Shown piece after piece: positions 1 through 6,542 of a DNA stretch of 12,044 nucleotides. How positions within the stretch are numbered: position 1 is the stretch's first letter; each line of letters begins with the position of its first letter. Source of the stretch: Deltaproteobacteria bacterium (lineage in GTDB: Bacteria; Desulfobacterota; Desulfobaccia; Desulfobaccales; 0-14-0-80-60-11); NCBI GenBank assembly GCA_019308625.1, contig JAFDHU010000048.1, positions 1 to 12,044 on the forward strand. Reading direction: 5' to 3'. Below the pieces are notes generated by a model. That model worked only from the letters and a program-made list of their open reading frames with translations, did no database searches and had not been told where the DNA came from. Made by a program: the position numbers and the translations under genes.

Positions 1-911
1 ACCACCAACCCCGGGCGGCCGGCCAGCTCTTCCAGGGTTCGGCGGTCATCCTCGGCCAAAGGCTGGCTGCCGTCCACCAGATAAAGCACCAGATCGGCGG
101 CCTCCAGGCGCTCTCGGGCTCGGGCCACCCCGATTTCCTCCACCCGGTCACCGGCGGCCCGGCGTAGCCCGGCGGTGTCGGTGAGACGTACCGGAATGCC
201 CTGCAGGATGATGCTCTCTTCAATGATGTCCCGGGTGGTGCCCGGAATGTCGGTGACGATGGCCCGGTCGGCGGCCAGGAGGCGGTTCAGGAGGCTGGAC
301 TTGCCCACGTTGGGGCGGCCGGCAATGACCACCAGCAGTCCTGCCTCCTCCGGGAAATCTAGGGCCGCCTCCACCCGGGCCAGGACATCCAGCAGAGCCT
401 GCCGGAGGTCATTCAGCCGCTGCCCCAAGGTCCCCCGCAAATGCGAGGCCGCCACCCGGAGGCTGGCGGAGGATTTGGCCTGGATGACCTCCAGGACCGC
501 CTCCGCCTGGGTGAGGTCCAGCCGGCCGGAGAGGAAAGCCCGCAGGGTGAACTCCCCGGGCCGGGCCAGGCGGGCCCCCCGGGCCAAGACCTCCTCCAGG
601 ATGCGGCGTAACACCAGATAGCCGGAGTGGCAGTTGATTTCCACTACATCCTCCCGGGTGTAGGTGTGGGGCGCCCGCATGAGGGTCAGCAGGACTTCGT
701 CGATGATTTGTCCCTGGGAATCCAGAATGTGGCCCAGGTAAAGCTGATGGGAGCGCCACTGCTTTAGGGGGCGGCGAGGCCGGAAGATGGTTCTGGCGAT
801 GGCCTCGGCCTCCGGGCCGCTTAAGCGCACTATACCTATGCCTGCCTCCCCCAGGGGGGTGGAAATGGCGGCGATGGTGTCGGCGAGCCAGGCGGGGTCA
901 GGTAAGGCCAG
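1..911 (-). CDS. mnmE: tRNA uridine-5-carboxymethylaminomethyl(34) synthesis GTPase MnmE, N-terminal two thirds (partial at window edge)
   Basis: MnmE works with MnmG to install the cnm5/cmnm5 group on the wobble uridine (U34) of certain tRNAs. I translated this frame by hand. Counting from the proposed CTG start, the folate-binding N-domain opens with DTIAAI (11-16) and ends at ARPGEFTLRAFLSGRLDLTQAEA (about 116-138). The G domain has G1 GRPNVGKSS (198-206), G2 GTTRD (224-228) and G3 DTAG (245-248). G4 and the C-terminal cysteine lie beyond the window. Two things are odd. First, an in-frame TGA at 983-981 precedes the gene, and no ATG, GTG or TTG lies between it and DTIAAI. The best start is CTG at 911, three bases after GGAGG and overlapping the end of jag. 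Second, DFPEE (186-189 region) joins VVIAGRPN almost directly, so about 35 residues of the usual helical linker are missing. Identity is certain; the start is inferred. Confidence 0.93.
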   Translation of the reverse strand, partial: MALPDPAWLADTIAAISTPLGEAGIGIVRLSGPEAEAIARTIFRPRRPLKQWRSHQLYLGHILDSQGQIIDEVLLTLMRAPHTYTREDVVEINCHSGYLVLRRILEEVLARGARLARPGEFTLRAFLSGRLDLTQAEAVLEVIQAKSSASLRVAASHLRGTLGQRLNDLRQALLDVLARVEAALDFPEEAGLLVVIAGRPNVGKSSLLNRLLAADRAIVTDIPGTTRDIIEESIILQGIPVRLTDTAGLRRAAGDRVEEIGVARARERLEAADLVLYLVDGSQPLAEDDRRTLEELAGRPGLV

Positions 912-1560
912 ATTCCTCCGGTTTTTCCTTTTTCTTGACGGGATAGACCACCACCTTCTTGTACAGCCCCTCGCCCCGGCTCAGGGTCTTGAGTTGGGCG
1001 TCCCCCTGCAGGGCCAGGTGCACAATGCGGCGGTCATGAGGGTTCATGGGGTTGAGGGTCACCGGCTTGCCGGTGCGCTTGGCCTTGTCGCCGTATTTAA
1101 GGGCCATCTGGGTCAGGGCCTGGTTGTGCCGGGCCCGATAAGATTCAATATCAATCATCAGGCGGACCTTACGCTTGCTTTTTTTGGACACAATCTTGCT
1201 GACCAGGTACTGCAAGGCCTCCAAGGTTTGGCCCTGCTTGCCAATGAGCAGCCCGGCATCCGCGGCTTCTATGTTGAGATTGATGCGGTCATCCTCCCGG
1301 TGGGCCTCCACCTTGGCGACCTCCCCCATCTTCTCCAGGATGTTTTCCAGAATCTCCCGGGCCTGCTCCATAAGCTCCGTCTCAGAGACCTCCCGCAACG
1401 CCACCCGCACCTTGGCCGGCTTGCTCCCCAAACCAAAGAGCCCGGGAGACCCCACAGAAATGATTTCAATCTCTAAACGCTCCGGAGGAAGTTGAAAATG
1501 TTCGCAGGCATTCTCAATGGCCTCCTCGGTGGTCTTGCCTTCAAACTCCAGAAAATCCAT
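898..1560 (-). CDS. jag: Jag/KhpB RNA-binding protein (Jag_N, KH and R3H domains)
   Basis: This is a 220-residue cytoplasmic RNA-binding protein. In Firmicutes, Jag/KhpB pairs with KhpA and affects cell elongation and division; in other bacteria its role is less clear. Residues 1-50 form a Jag_N domain (MDFLEFEGKT..., then SVGSPGLFGLGSKPA). The KH domain carries the GxxG loop GKQG at 107-110. The R3H domain follows, with the RxxxH signature at R177-H181 and the usual SRGEGLYKKVVVYP stretch near the end. The C-terminal tail is charged and rich in Lys and Glu. The ATG at 1560 has GGGGGAG six bases upstream. The gene sits 18 bases after yidC, and its last codons overlap the proposed start of mnmE, which suggests translational coupling. 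The yidC-jag-mnmE order is classical and supports the call. Confidence 0.95.
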   Translation of the reverse strand: MDFLEFEGKTTEEAIENACEHFQLPPERLEIEIISVGSPGLFGLGSKPAKVRVALREVSETELMEQAREILENILEKMGEVAKVEAHREDDRINLNIEAADAGLLIGKQGQTLEALQYLVSKIVSKKSKRKVRLMIDIESYRARHNQALTQMALKYGDKAKRTGKPVTLNPMNPHDRRIVHLALQGDAQLKTLSRGEGLYKKVVVYPVKKKEKPEESGLT

Positions 1561-1566
1561 GTAACA

Positions 1567-1573
1567 CTCCCCC
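1567..1573 (-). promoter_or_regulatory. Ribosome binding site of jag
   Basis: GGGGGAG on the minus strand lies six bases before the ATG at 1560, in the short gap after the yidC stop codon. It supports this start for jag. Confidence 0.6.
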
Positions 1574-1578
1574 GAGGC

Positions 1579-3264
1579 TTAGGTGTACTTGTTGGTGAAA
1601 TATTGCTGCACAATGGCCAAAACATTGTTAACCAGCCAGTAGATTACCAGACCGGAGGCGAAATTCAAAAACAGAAAAGTGAAGATAATGGGCAAAAACG
1701 TCATCATCTTGGCTTGGGTCGGGTCACCGGGCGAGGGGCTCATCTTCTGCTGAATAACCATGCTTACCCCCATGATGATAGGGGAGATCAGCAGCGGGTC
1801 CTTGGCGGACAGGTCCGCCAGCCACACAATGTCGGTGAAGGGCAGCGTGGGAATAAAGGAGGCGTGCCTCAGCTCAATGGCGTCCCGGAGAATGTTGTAA
1901 AGCGCGATAAAGACCGGCAGTTGCAGGAACATCGGCAGGCAGCCGCTCAGAGGGTTGACCTTGAAGGTGCGATACAGGGCCATCAGCTCCCGGTTCATGG
2001 CCTCCCGGTCGTCCTTGTACTTTTCTCGGATCTTGGCTACCTTGGGCTGCAGTTTCTGCATCTCCTTCATGGATTTGTAGCTCTTGTGGTTGGGCCACCA
2101 GAACACGATGCGGGTGAGGATGGTTAAGACCACCAGGGACCAGCCGTAGTTGTGGAACAGGCGGTTGATGTATTTCAGCAGGTACAGCAGCGGCATGGCC
2201 AGGAAGTGAAACCAGCCAAAGTCCACCGTCTGCTCCAGCCCCAACCCGGCCTGTTTCAGGTCGTCCAGGTCTTTGGGACCCAGATAGAGGGTGTAGGCGT
2301 TTTTGAGCTGCTGGCCCGGCGGCAGGCTTTTCCGGGTTTTGAGGGTGGCCGTCAGGAAGGCGGCGCTGGGCTCGGTGACCGTCACCGTGCTTTGGGCTCC
2401 GCCGGCGGGGCCCATGGCCAGCAGGAAGTAGCCTTCATCCAGCCCGGCCCACCGGACCGCACCGTTAAAGGTCTTACCCTCCTTCACTTTTTTCTGGTAG
2501 ACCTTCTTGAACCGCTTGTCCACATTGCCGGCAAAGGCCAGATAGCCTTTCCGGGTGGAGTCCTCCCCCACGCTGAGGGCCAGATCCAGGTTGCCCTCCA
2601 GGGTTGCGGTTCCCCGGTTGATGAGGGTGACCTCCAAATCAAAAACATAGGTTTGGGGGTTGAAGGTATAAGTCTTGATGATCTCCACTCCGCCGGGGCC
2701 TGCCGCCTTGAAGCTCAGGGTGCCGCTTTTCCCCCCCTTGAGGGTCAGTTCCTGGGCACTGGCCTCATAAAACAAGTTGGCCGGGATTCTCACCCGGGAG
2801 CCCTCCCACCCGAGGCTCAGAGGCAGCGGCTGGCCCGGAGCGGTCCTGACCAGCTCCTTGAAGTTGGCTTCAGCCGTATCAGGGTTCTGGTAGCGCTCCA
2901 CCTCAAACCCCACGGGCCCCAGGGAAAGGCCGTAAATGGGGGTAAACGGCAGCTTCTGCCGGTACTTCTTTAATTGGAAGCTTTTGAGACAGCCGCCCAA
3001 CTCGGTGAACACGGCGCGATAAAGGGGGGTTTCCACTACCACTTCCCGGGCCGGCCGGGGGGGAGGGGTGACCGGAGCCGCGGTGGGGGGAATCTTCGCA
3101 GTCGGGGGCGCCACCTTCGGCGGGACTGCCGGCTTCTCCGGCTGGGCCACCTGCGGGGCGGGAGCGCCGGGCACCGGAACACGCCGGGCTTTCTGCCCGA
3201 TATACATAAAAACCAAAAAGACCAGTAAGCTTAATGCCAGGGCGATTAAAGCCCGTTTTTCCAT
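1579..3264 (-). CDS. yidC: Membrane protein insertase YidC (Gram-negative type)
   Basis: YidC inserts and folds inner-membrane proteins, alone or with SecYEG. This 561-residue protein has the Gram-negative layout. TM1 lies at about residues 5-24 (ALIALALSLLVFLVFMYIG). A Pro/Ala-rich linker (about 30-70) leads to the large periplasmic P1 beta-sandwich domain (about 75-340). The conserved insertase core fills about 350-561. The core includes the hydrophilic-groove arginine in ILTR (about R385), the charged cytoplasmic hairpin (KEMQKLQPKVAKIREKYKDD), the NPLSGCLPMFLQLPVFIALY segment and the terminal helices with SGLVIYWLVNN. The ATG at 3264 has GAGGAG six bases upstream. It starts 10 bases after the yidD stop in the rpmH operon, which supplies ribosomal and membrane-insertion factors together. 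No abnormality was seen. Confidence 0.98.
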   Translation of the reverse strand: MEKRALIALALSLLVFLVFMYIGQKARRVPVPGAPAPQVAQPEKPAVPPKVAPPTAKIPPTAAPVTPPPRPAREVVVETPLYRAVFTELGGCLKSFQLKKYRQKLPFTPIYGLSLGPVGFEVERYQNPDTAEANFKELVRTAPGQPLPLSLGWEGSRVRIPANLFYEASAQELTLKGGKSGTLSFKAAGPGGVEIIKTYTFNPQTYVFDLEVTLINRGTATLEGNLDLALSVGEDSTRKGYLAFAGNVDKRFKKVYQKKVKEGKTFNGAVRWAGLDEGYFLLAMGPAGGAQSTVTVTEPSAAFLTATLKTRKSLPPGQQLKNAYTLYLGPKDLDDLKQAGLGLEQTVDFGWFHFLAMPLLYLLKYINRLFHNYGWSLVVLTILTRIVFWWPNHKSYKSMKEMQKLQPKVAKIREKYKDDREAMNRELMALYRTFKVNPLSGCLPMFLQLPVFIALYNILRDAIELRHASFIPTLPFTDIVWLADLSAKDPLLISPIIMGVSMVIQQKMSPSPGDPTQAKMMTFLPIIFTFLFLNFASGLVIYWLVNNVLAIVQQYFTNKYT

Positions 3265-3274
3265 ATCGGACTCC

Positions 3275-3484
3275 TCAGGGAACCGGGTCCCAGCCTCCCT
3301 GACCGAAGGGACGACACCGGGCCAGGCGTCTCAGGGTTAGGCCCAGCCCCCGCCAAAAGCCGTAACGGCGGAAGGCCTCCTCGGCGTAATGGGAGCAGGA
3401 CGGCACAAAGCGGCAGCAATTGGGCATAATGGGGGAAAGCAAAATCTGATAGGCCCTGATGGCCCACAGCGCCACTTTAGTCAT
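3275..3484 (-). CDS. yidD: Membrane protein insertion efficiency factor YidD
   Basis: YidD is a small membrane-associated protein that assists YidC-dependent insertion. The 69-residue product has the family pattern: an amphipathic N-terminus (MTKVALWAIRAYQILLSP), the cysteine motif CCRFVPSCSHYAEEA, RYGFWRGL, RRLARCRPF and the C-terminal GGWDPVP. A longer frame opens at 3544, but its first 20 residues do not belong to the family. The ATG at 3484 has GGGGAG four bases upstream and overlaps the rnpA stop codon (ATGACTAA), as usual for this operon. The gene is followed after 10 bases by yidC. Confidence 0.95.
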   Translation of the reverse strand: MTKVALWAIRAYQILLSPIMPNCCRFVPSCSHYAEEAFRRYGFWRGLGLTLRRLARCRPFGQGGWDPVP

Positions 3485-3893
3485 GATGCTCCCCGCGGAA
3501 GTTTGGCAGCAGGACTCGGGCCAGCTCCTGACACACCTGGTCATAAGTCAGTTCCGCCGCGCCGTTTTTGGCCATGATAATGATGTCGGCCGCGGGCAGG
3601 TACTTCTTGTGGCGTCGGAAAAACTCCCGCACCAAGCGCTTGATCCGGTTCCGCCGCACCGCCTTGCCCACCCGCTTGCCCACCACCAGCCCCAGGCGGG
3701 GGTGGCCCGCCGGGCCGGGAGCCACGCACACACCGAAATGTGTGGTATAAGAGCGCTGGCCGGCGGCCTGGGCCGCCTGGAAGTCCCGTCGCCGGCGAAT
3801 CCGATCAGCCCGGGTGAAGCGGTTCTGGCCTTTTCCGGGAGAGGCGGCACCGTGGGCCTGATTCGGGCTTGAGTCACTGCGGGCGTGGCTCAG
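3477..3893 (-). CDS. rnpA: Ribonuclease P protein component RnpA (start uncertain: CTG at 3893 or ATG at 4052)
   Basis: RnpA is the protein subunit of RNase P, which trims the 5' end of pre-tRNAs. The core is clear: FTRADRIRRRRDFQAA, then LGLVVGKRVGKAVRRNRIKRLVREFFR (the RNR signature and basic helix), and the C-terminal DIIIMAKNGAAELTYDQVCQEL. The start is a real problem, because no ATG, GTG or TTG is in frame between the rpmH stop codon and the conserved core. Two models remain. The first is CTG at 3893, preceded by a perfect AAGGAG (3904-3899) five bases away, giving 138 residues. The second is ATG at 4052, ten bases upstream of the rpmH start, giving 191 residues and enclosing rpmH entirely in another frame, as reported for Thermus. 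I prefer CTG because of its ribosome binding site. The function is certain; the N-terminus is not. Confidence 0.9.
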   Translation of the reverse strand: MSHARSDSSPNQAHGAASPGKGQNRFTRADRIRRRRDFQAAQAAGQRSYTTHFGVCVAPGPAGHPRLGLVVGKRVGKAVRRNRIKRLVREFFRRHKKYLPAADIIIMAKNGAAELTYDQVCQELARVLLPNFRGEHHD

Positions 3894-3898
3894 AGGGG

Positions 3899-3904
3899 CT
3901 CCTT
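3899..3904 (-). promoter_or_regulatory. Shine-Dalgarno sequence after rpmH, pointing to a CTG start of rnpA
   Basis: AAGGAG on the minus strand begins four bases after the rpmH TAA (3910-3908) and lies five bases before CTG at 3893-3891. No ATG, GTG or TTG follows at a usable distance in the rnpA frame. This makes it the main evidence for the CTG start. Confidence 0.6.
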
Positions 3905-3907
3905 GAT

Positions 3908-4042
3908 TTACACCGTCAAGCGTTTGCGGCCTTTGGCCCGACGGCGCTTCAGTATCTTGCGGCCGCCCTTGGAGCTCATGCGGGCCAAAAACCCGTGGGT
4001 TCGGGCCCGCTTCAGTCTGCTGGGCTGATAAGTACGCTTCAT
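3908..4042 (-). CDS. rpmH: 50S ribosomal protein L34
   Basis: L34 is a small basic protein of the large ribosomal subunit. The frame encodes exactly 44 residues, the usual length. It begins MKRTYQPSRLKRARTHGFLA, continues RMSSKGGRKILKRRRAKGRK and ends RLTV. The ATG at 4042 has AAGGA nine bases upstream. It is the first gene of the operon, followed by rnpA, yidD, yidC, jag and mnmE. The long alternative rnpA frame covers this whole gene in another phase. In many bacteria dnaA lies upstream of rpmH; here the divergent neighbour is mreB. Confidence 0.97.
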   Translation of the reverse strand: MKRTYQPSRLKRARTHGFLARMSSKGGRKILKRRRAKGRKRLTV

Positions 4043-4084
4043 AAAGTGTCATCCTTCAGGGGGCCTTTTTTAATCACAAACTTT

Positions 4085-4114
4085 TTATAAACCATTTCAT
4101 CTGCATTTTGTCAA
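4085..4114 (-). promoter_or_regulatory. Predicted sigma-70 promoter of the rpmH operon
   Basis: On the minus strand a perfect TTGACA (4114-4109) is followed after 18 bases by TTATAA (4090-4085); overlapping alternatives give spacers of 17 or 19. Initiation near 4078 would leave a leader of about 36 bases before rpmH. It fits the strong expression expected of a ribosomal protein gene. Confidence 0.7.
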
Positions 4115-4254
4115 GGAGCGGGGGGTGATTCTTCCCGGCCCCGCCGGAGTTCAGCCACCGCTTACGTGGCTTTCAAACCTTCCGACCCTCCCCCACTTAT
4201 GAATGATACCAGAAATATGGAATCTGATTATTTCTTTTGCTCCTGGAAAAACCG

Positions 4255-4286
4255 GATAAGGAAGTCGTCAAACCAGGCACCTTATC
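4255..4286 (+). repeat. Inverted repeat (possible RNA stem) inside the AT-rich island
   Basis: GATAAGG (4255-4261) and CCTTATC (4280-4286) are perfect complements seven bases long around an 18-base loop. With one bulged G the stem can extend by two further C-G pairs. It may be an RNA stem or a protein-binding palindrome; the function is unknown. Confidence 0.4.
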
Positions 4287-4339
4287 GGAAGGGTCTACCC
4301 CCCGAAAGCCGAATATCGGAACTAAGGACATAATCGGAA
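4284..4339 (+). repeat. Three copies of ATCGGAA
   Basis: The heptamer ATCGGAA occurs at 4284-4290, 4315-4321 and 4333-4339, with start-to-start spacings of 31 and 18 bases. The middle copy is part of a small palindrome, CCGAATATCGG (4309-4319). The flanking bases differ, so this is at most a set of short binding sites or a decayed repeat. Confidence 0.35.
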
Positions 4340-4497
4340 TATGGAAAATCCAAATAAAGCCAACCAGGACATTTCCCATGGGTCAAGTGGATAGCGACGC
4401 CTCACCGGGGCCGCAGCCCTGTCACTAATCTGTCCGGGATGCTTCCGGGAAGGAGGGAAACCACCGTCCCTGTTGAGCTGGCAGCGGCCAATTCTGC

Positions 4498-4528
4498 GGG
4501 CCACCGGCGGCCGGCCGGGACCTTTTTT
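4498..4528 (+). terminator. Intrinsic terminator upstream of mreB
   Basis: GGCCACCGGC (4499-4508) pairs with GCCGGGACC (4514-4522) with one C-A mismatch and one bulged A, leaving a GGCCG loop. Six T residues follow at once (4523-4528). The shape is that of a Rho-independent terminator on the plus strand. Since no plus-strand gene ends here, it either ends a small RNA or attenuates transcription into mreB, whose start codon is 138 bases downstream. Confidence 0.55.
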
Positions 4529-4666
4529 GGACTTGTATTTTTCCGTAAAGCTGACAGAATATGGATTCACAGGCCTTGCCTCGTCGTAGGTTTCCCCCGT
4601 TTCTGGTGGCCTGGCCATCCCTGCCGACCTTAGAGGCCTGTGTCTTTCAGGCAAAGGAGAAGTACT

Positions 4667-5698
4667 ATGTTTCTTGACCACATCCTGGGATGGTTTTCCA
4701 ATGACCTGGCCATCGACCTGGGAACCGCCAATACTCTGGTCTATGTCAAGGGCAAAGGTATCGTGCTTTCCGAGCCCTCGGTGGTGGCGGTGCGCAAAAA
4801 CGCCCGGGATCGCAACAAAGTACTGGCCGTGGGGCGGGAGGCCAAGATGATGCTGGGCCGCACGCCGGGGAACATCGTGGCCATCCGGCCCATGAAAGAC
4901 GGGGTCATCGCCGACTTTGAAATCACCGAGGCCATGCTGCGCCACTTCATCCGCAAAGTTCACAATCGCCGCTCCCTCATCCGTCCTCGCATCATCGTGT
5001 GCGTGCCTTCCGGCATCACCCCGGTGGAAAAACGGGCGGTGAAGGAATCTGCCGAATCCGCCGGCGCCCGGGAGGTCTACCTCATCGAGGAACCCATGGC
5101 CGCGGCCATCGGCGCCGGACTCCCCATCACCGAGCCCATCTGCAACATGGTGGTGGACATCGGCGGCGGCACCTCGGAGGTGGCGGTAATTTCCCTGGCC
5201 GGCATCGTGTACTCCAAGTCCGTCCGGGTGGGCGGCGACAAGATGGATGAATCCATCCTGCAGTACATCAAGCGCACCTACAACCTGGCCATCGGCGAGC
5301 GCACCGCCGAAATCATCAAGACCACCATCGGCAATGCCTATCCCGGGGAAATGGAAACCATGGAAGTCAAGGGCCGGGACCTGATCACCGGCATCCCCAA
5401 GATTATCACCATCAACTCCGATGAGGTCCGCCAGGCCATCCAGGAGCAGATTGACACCATTGTCTCCGTGGTGAAAACCGCGCTGGAGCAAACCCCGCCC
5501 GAGCTGGCCGCGGACATCGTGGATCGGGGCATCTATCTCACCGGCGGCGGGGCCCTGCTCAAGAACCTGGACACCCTGCTGCACCTGGAAACCGGGCTGC
5601 CCATCAAAATTACCGAGGACCCCTTGTCCACCGTGGTGCTGGGGTCCGGCAAGGCCCTGGATAACCTCCATATCCTGAAGGAAGTAATGCTTGATTGA
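4667..5698 (+). CDS. mreB: Rod shape-determining protein MreB (bacterial actin)
   Basis: MreB polymerises under the inner membrane and directs the elongation complex (elongasome). The 343-residue protein starts MFLDHILGWFSND, an amphipathic stretch suited to membrane binding. Actin-fold motifs follow: phosphate 1 DLGTANTLVYVKGKG (17-31), connect 1 SGITPVEKRAVKESAESAGA, phosphate 2 VDIGGGTSEVAVISLAG and adenosine LTGGGALLKNLD. Its length is normal. A GTG at 4640 would add nine residues, but the ATG at 4667 has AGGAG about seven bases upstream and matches the family N-terminus. It opens the mreB-mreC-mreD-mrdA cluster. Its leader contains an intrinsic terminator, so transcription may be attenuated; no strong promoter was found between that terminator and the gene. 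Confidence 0.98.
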   Translation: MFLDHILGWFSNDLAIDLGTANTLVYVKGKGIVLSEPSVVAVRKNARDRNKVLAVGREAKMMLGRTPGNIVAIRPMKDGVIADFEITEAMLRHFIRKVHNRRSLIRPRIIVCVPSGITPVEKRAVKESAESAGAREVYLIEEPMAAAIGAGLPITEPICNMVVDIGGGTSEVAVISLAGIVYSKSVRVGGDKMDESILQYIKRTYNLAIGERTAEIIKTTIGNAYPGEMETMEVKGRDLITGIPKIITINSDEVRQAIQEQIDTIVSVVKTALEQTPPELAADIVDRGIYLTGGGALLKNLDTLLHLETGLPIKITEDPLSTVVLGSGKALDNLHILKEVMLD

Positions 5699-6537
5699 TG
5701 CCGTTTTCCACTCCCAAGTCCCGCTTCCGCCTGCCGCTCATCATCTGTGCGGCCCTGTTGCTGGTCTTTTCTCTGCTTTCCCTGAGCCTTAAGAAATCCT
5801 CCGCCTTGAAAAAAGTGGAGGCGGTGGTGGTGTCCCTTACTGCCCCAGGCCTCAAGGCCCTAGCCGCGGTGGAGGATTCCCTGAAGCGGGTGTGGCACGG
5901 CTACGTGTACCTGGTGGGGGTGCAAAAGGAGAACGAACGCCTCCGCCGGCGGCTGGCCGAAGCGGTGCAGCGGGAGGCCAAGCACCAGGAGACCCTGCTG
6001 GCCCTGAAGCGGCTGGAAGCCTTGCTGGAGCTGAAGCGGAACCTGGCCCTGCCGGTCATCGGCTGCCGGGTGGTGGCCTACGACCCCTCCCTGTGGTCCC
6101 GGGCGGTCATCATTGATCAGGGCCGCTCCCACGGCGTGGCAGTGGGCCAGGCAGTGGTGGCCCCCGCCGGCATCGTCGGCCGGGTGGTGGAGGCCTATCC
6201 TGACTATGCCAAGGTGATGCTGATTGTGGACCGCAACAGCGGCGCCGACGCCTTGGTTCAGCGCACCCGGGTACGGGGTATCCTCCAAGGCCGGGGCGGC
6301 AACCGCTGCTCCCTGGAATACGTCCCCAAAAACGCCGATGTCCGGGTGGGGGACTTGGTGCTGGCTTCAGGCTTGGGCGGCGTCTATCCCCAGGGCCTGG
6401 TGTTCGGCAAGGTCACCAAAGCCGACAAAAAAGGCCCGGGCGTCTTCCAGAAGGTGGAAGTCACGCCCACCGTGGATTTGGCCTCCCTGGAGGAGGTGCT
6501 AGTAGTGAAGACGGCCAAGCTGGCCTTTTCTCCTTAA
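5698..6537 (+). CDS. mreC: Rod shape-determining protein MreC
   Basis: MreC is a bitopic inner-membrane protein. Its periplasmic domain binds PBP2 and links it to MreB. The 279-residue product has a short cytoplasmic tail, one TM helix at about 12-31 (LPLIICAALLLVFSLLSLSL), and a coiled coil at about 75-113 (QKENERLRRRLAEAVQREAK onward). Beta-rich domains follow with typical stretches VVAYDPSLWSRAVIIDQG, GIVGRVVE, VMLIVDRNSGADALVQ and VGDLVLASGLGGVYPQGLVFG. The ATG overlaps the mreB stop codon by one base (TGATG), and AAGGAAG lies nine bases upstream within mreB, so the two are probably translationally coupled. A TTG just before (5695) is a less likely start. Confidence 0.96.
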   Translation: MPFSTPKSRFRLPLIICAALLLVFSLLSLSLKKSSALKKVEAVVVSLTAPGLKALAAVEDSLKRVWHGYVYLVGVQKENERLRRRLAEAVQREAKHQETLLALKRLEALLELKRNLALPVIGCRVVAYDPSLWSRAVIIDQGRSHGVAVGQAVVAPAGIVGRVVEAYPDYAKVMLIVDRNSGADALVQRTRVRGILQGRGGNRCSLEYVPKNADVRVGDLVLASGLGGVYPQGLVFGKVTKADKKGPGVFQKVEVTPTVDLASLEEVLVVKTAKLAFSP

Positions 6538-6542
6538 GCAGT

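Larger units (their letters stand above)
4043..4666. other. Divergent intergenic region between rpmH and mreB, with an AT-rich island and structured leader
   Basis: There are 624 bases without a convincing gene. From the rpmH side it holds the rpmH promoter, a small inverted repeat AGCCAC/GTGGCT (4153-4171), and an AT-rich island at about 4195-4380 that contrasts with the GC-rich flanks. The island contains ATCGGAA three times (4284, 4315, 4333), AATATGGAA twice (4214, 4338) and a GATAAGG/CCTTATC stem. A GC-rich stretch with several possible hairpins (4400-4528) ends in an intrinsic terminator, and the last 138 bases lead to mreB. No tRNA, known riboswitch or DnaA-box cluster was recognised. 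Short frames on both strands (4197-4379 minus, 4237-4428 plus) lack ribosome binding sites and known domains. Confidence 0.6.

Noticed and set aside
1492..2973. Long plus-strand frames (211 and 273 codons) opposite yidC and jag.
   Set aside because: They are antisense to well-supported genes, and their Gln/Gly/His/Leu-rich translations show no family features.
3485..3544. Longer start of yidD at 3544.
   Set aside because: The extra 20 residues lie inside rnpA and do not match the YidD family; the ATG at 3484 has a good ribosome binding site.
4197..4428. Short frames on both strands in the AT-rich island (60 and 63 codons).
   Set aside because: There is no ribosome binding site, no known domain, and the two overlap. 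Kept only as part of the island finding.
4043..4666. Replication origin next to rpmH.
   Set aside because: I looked for DnaA boxes of the TTATNCACA type. TTATCGGAA and GGATAAGG share only the TTATC core, and dnaA/dnaN are not adjacent.
4322..5671. Open frame of 449 codons antisense to mreB.
   Set aside because: It lies opposite the certain mreB gene, has low-complexity His/Gly/Asp-rich translation and no domain. It is a by-product of GC-rich codon use.
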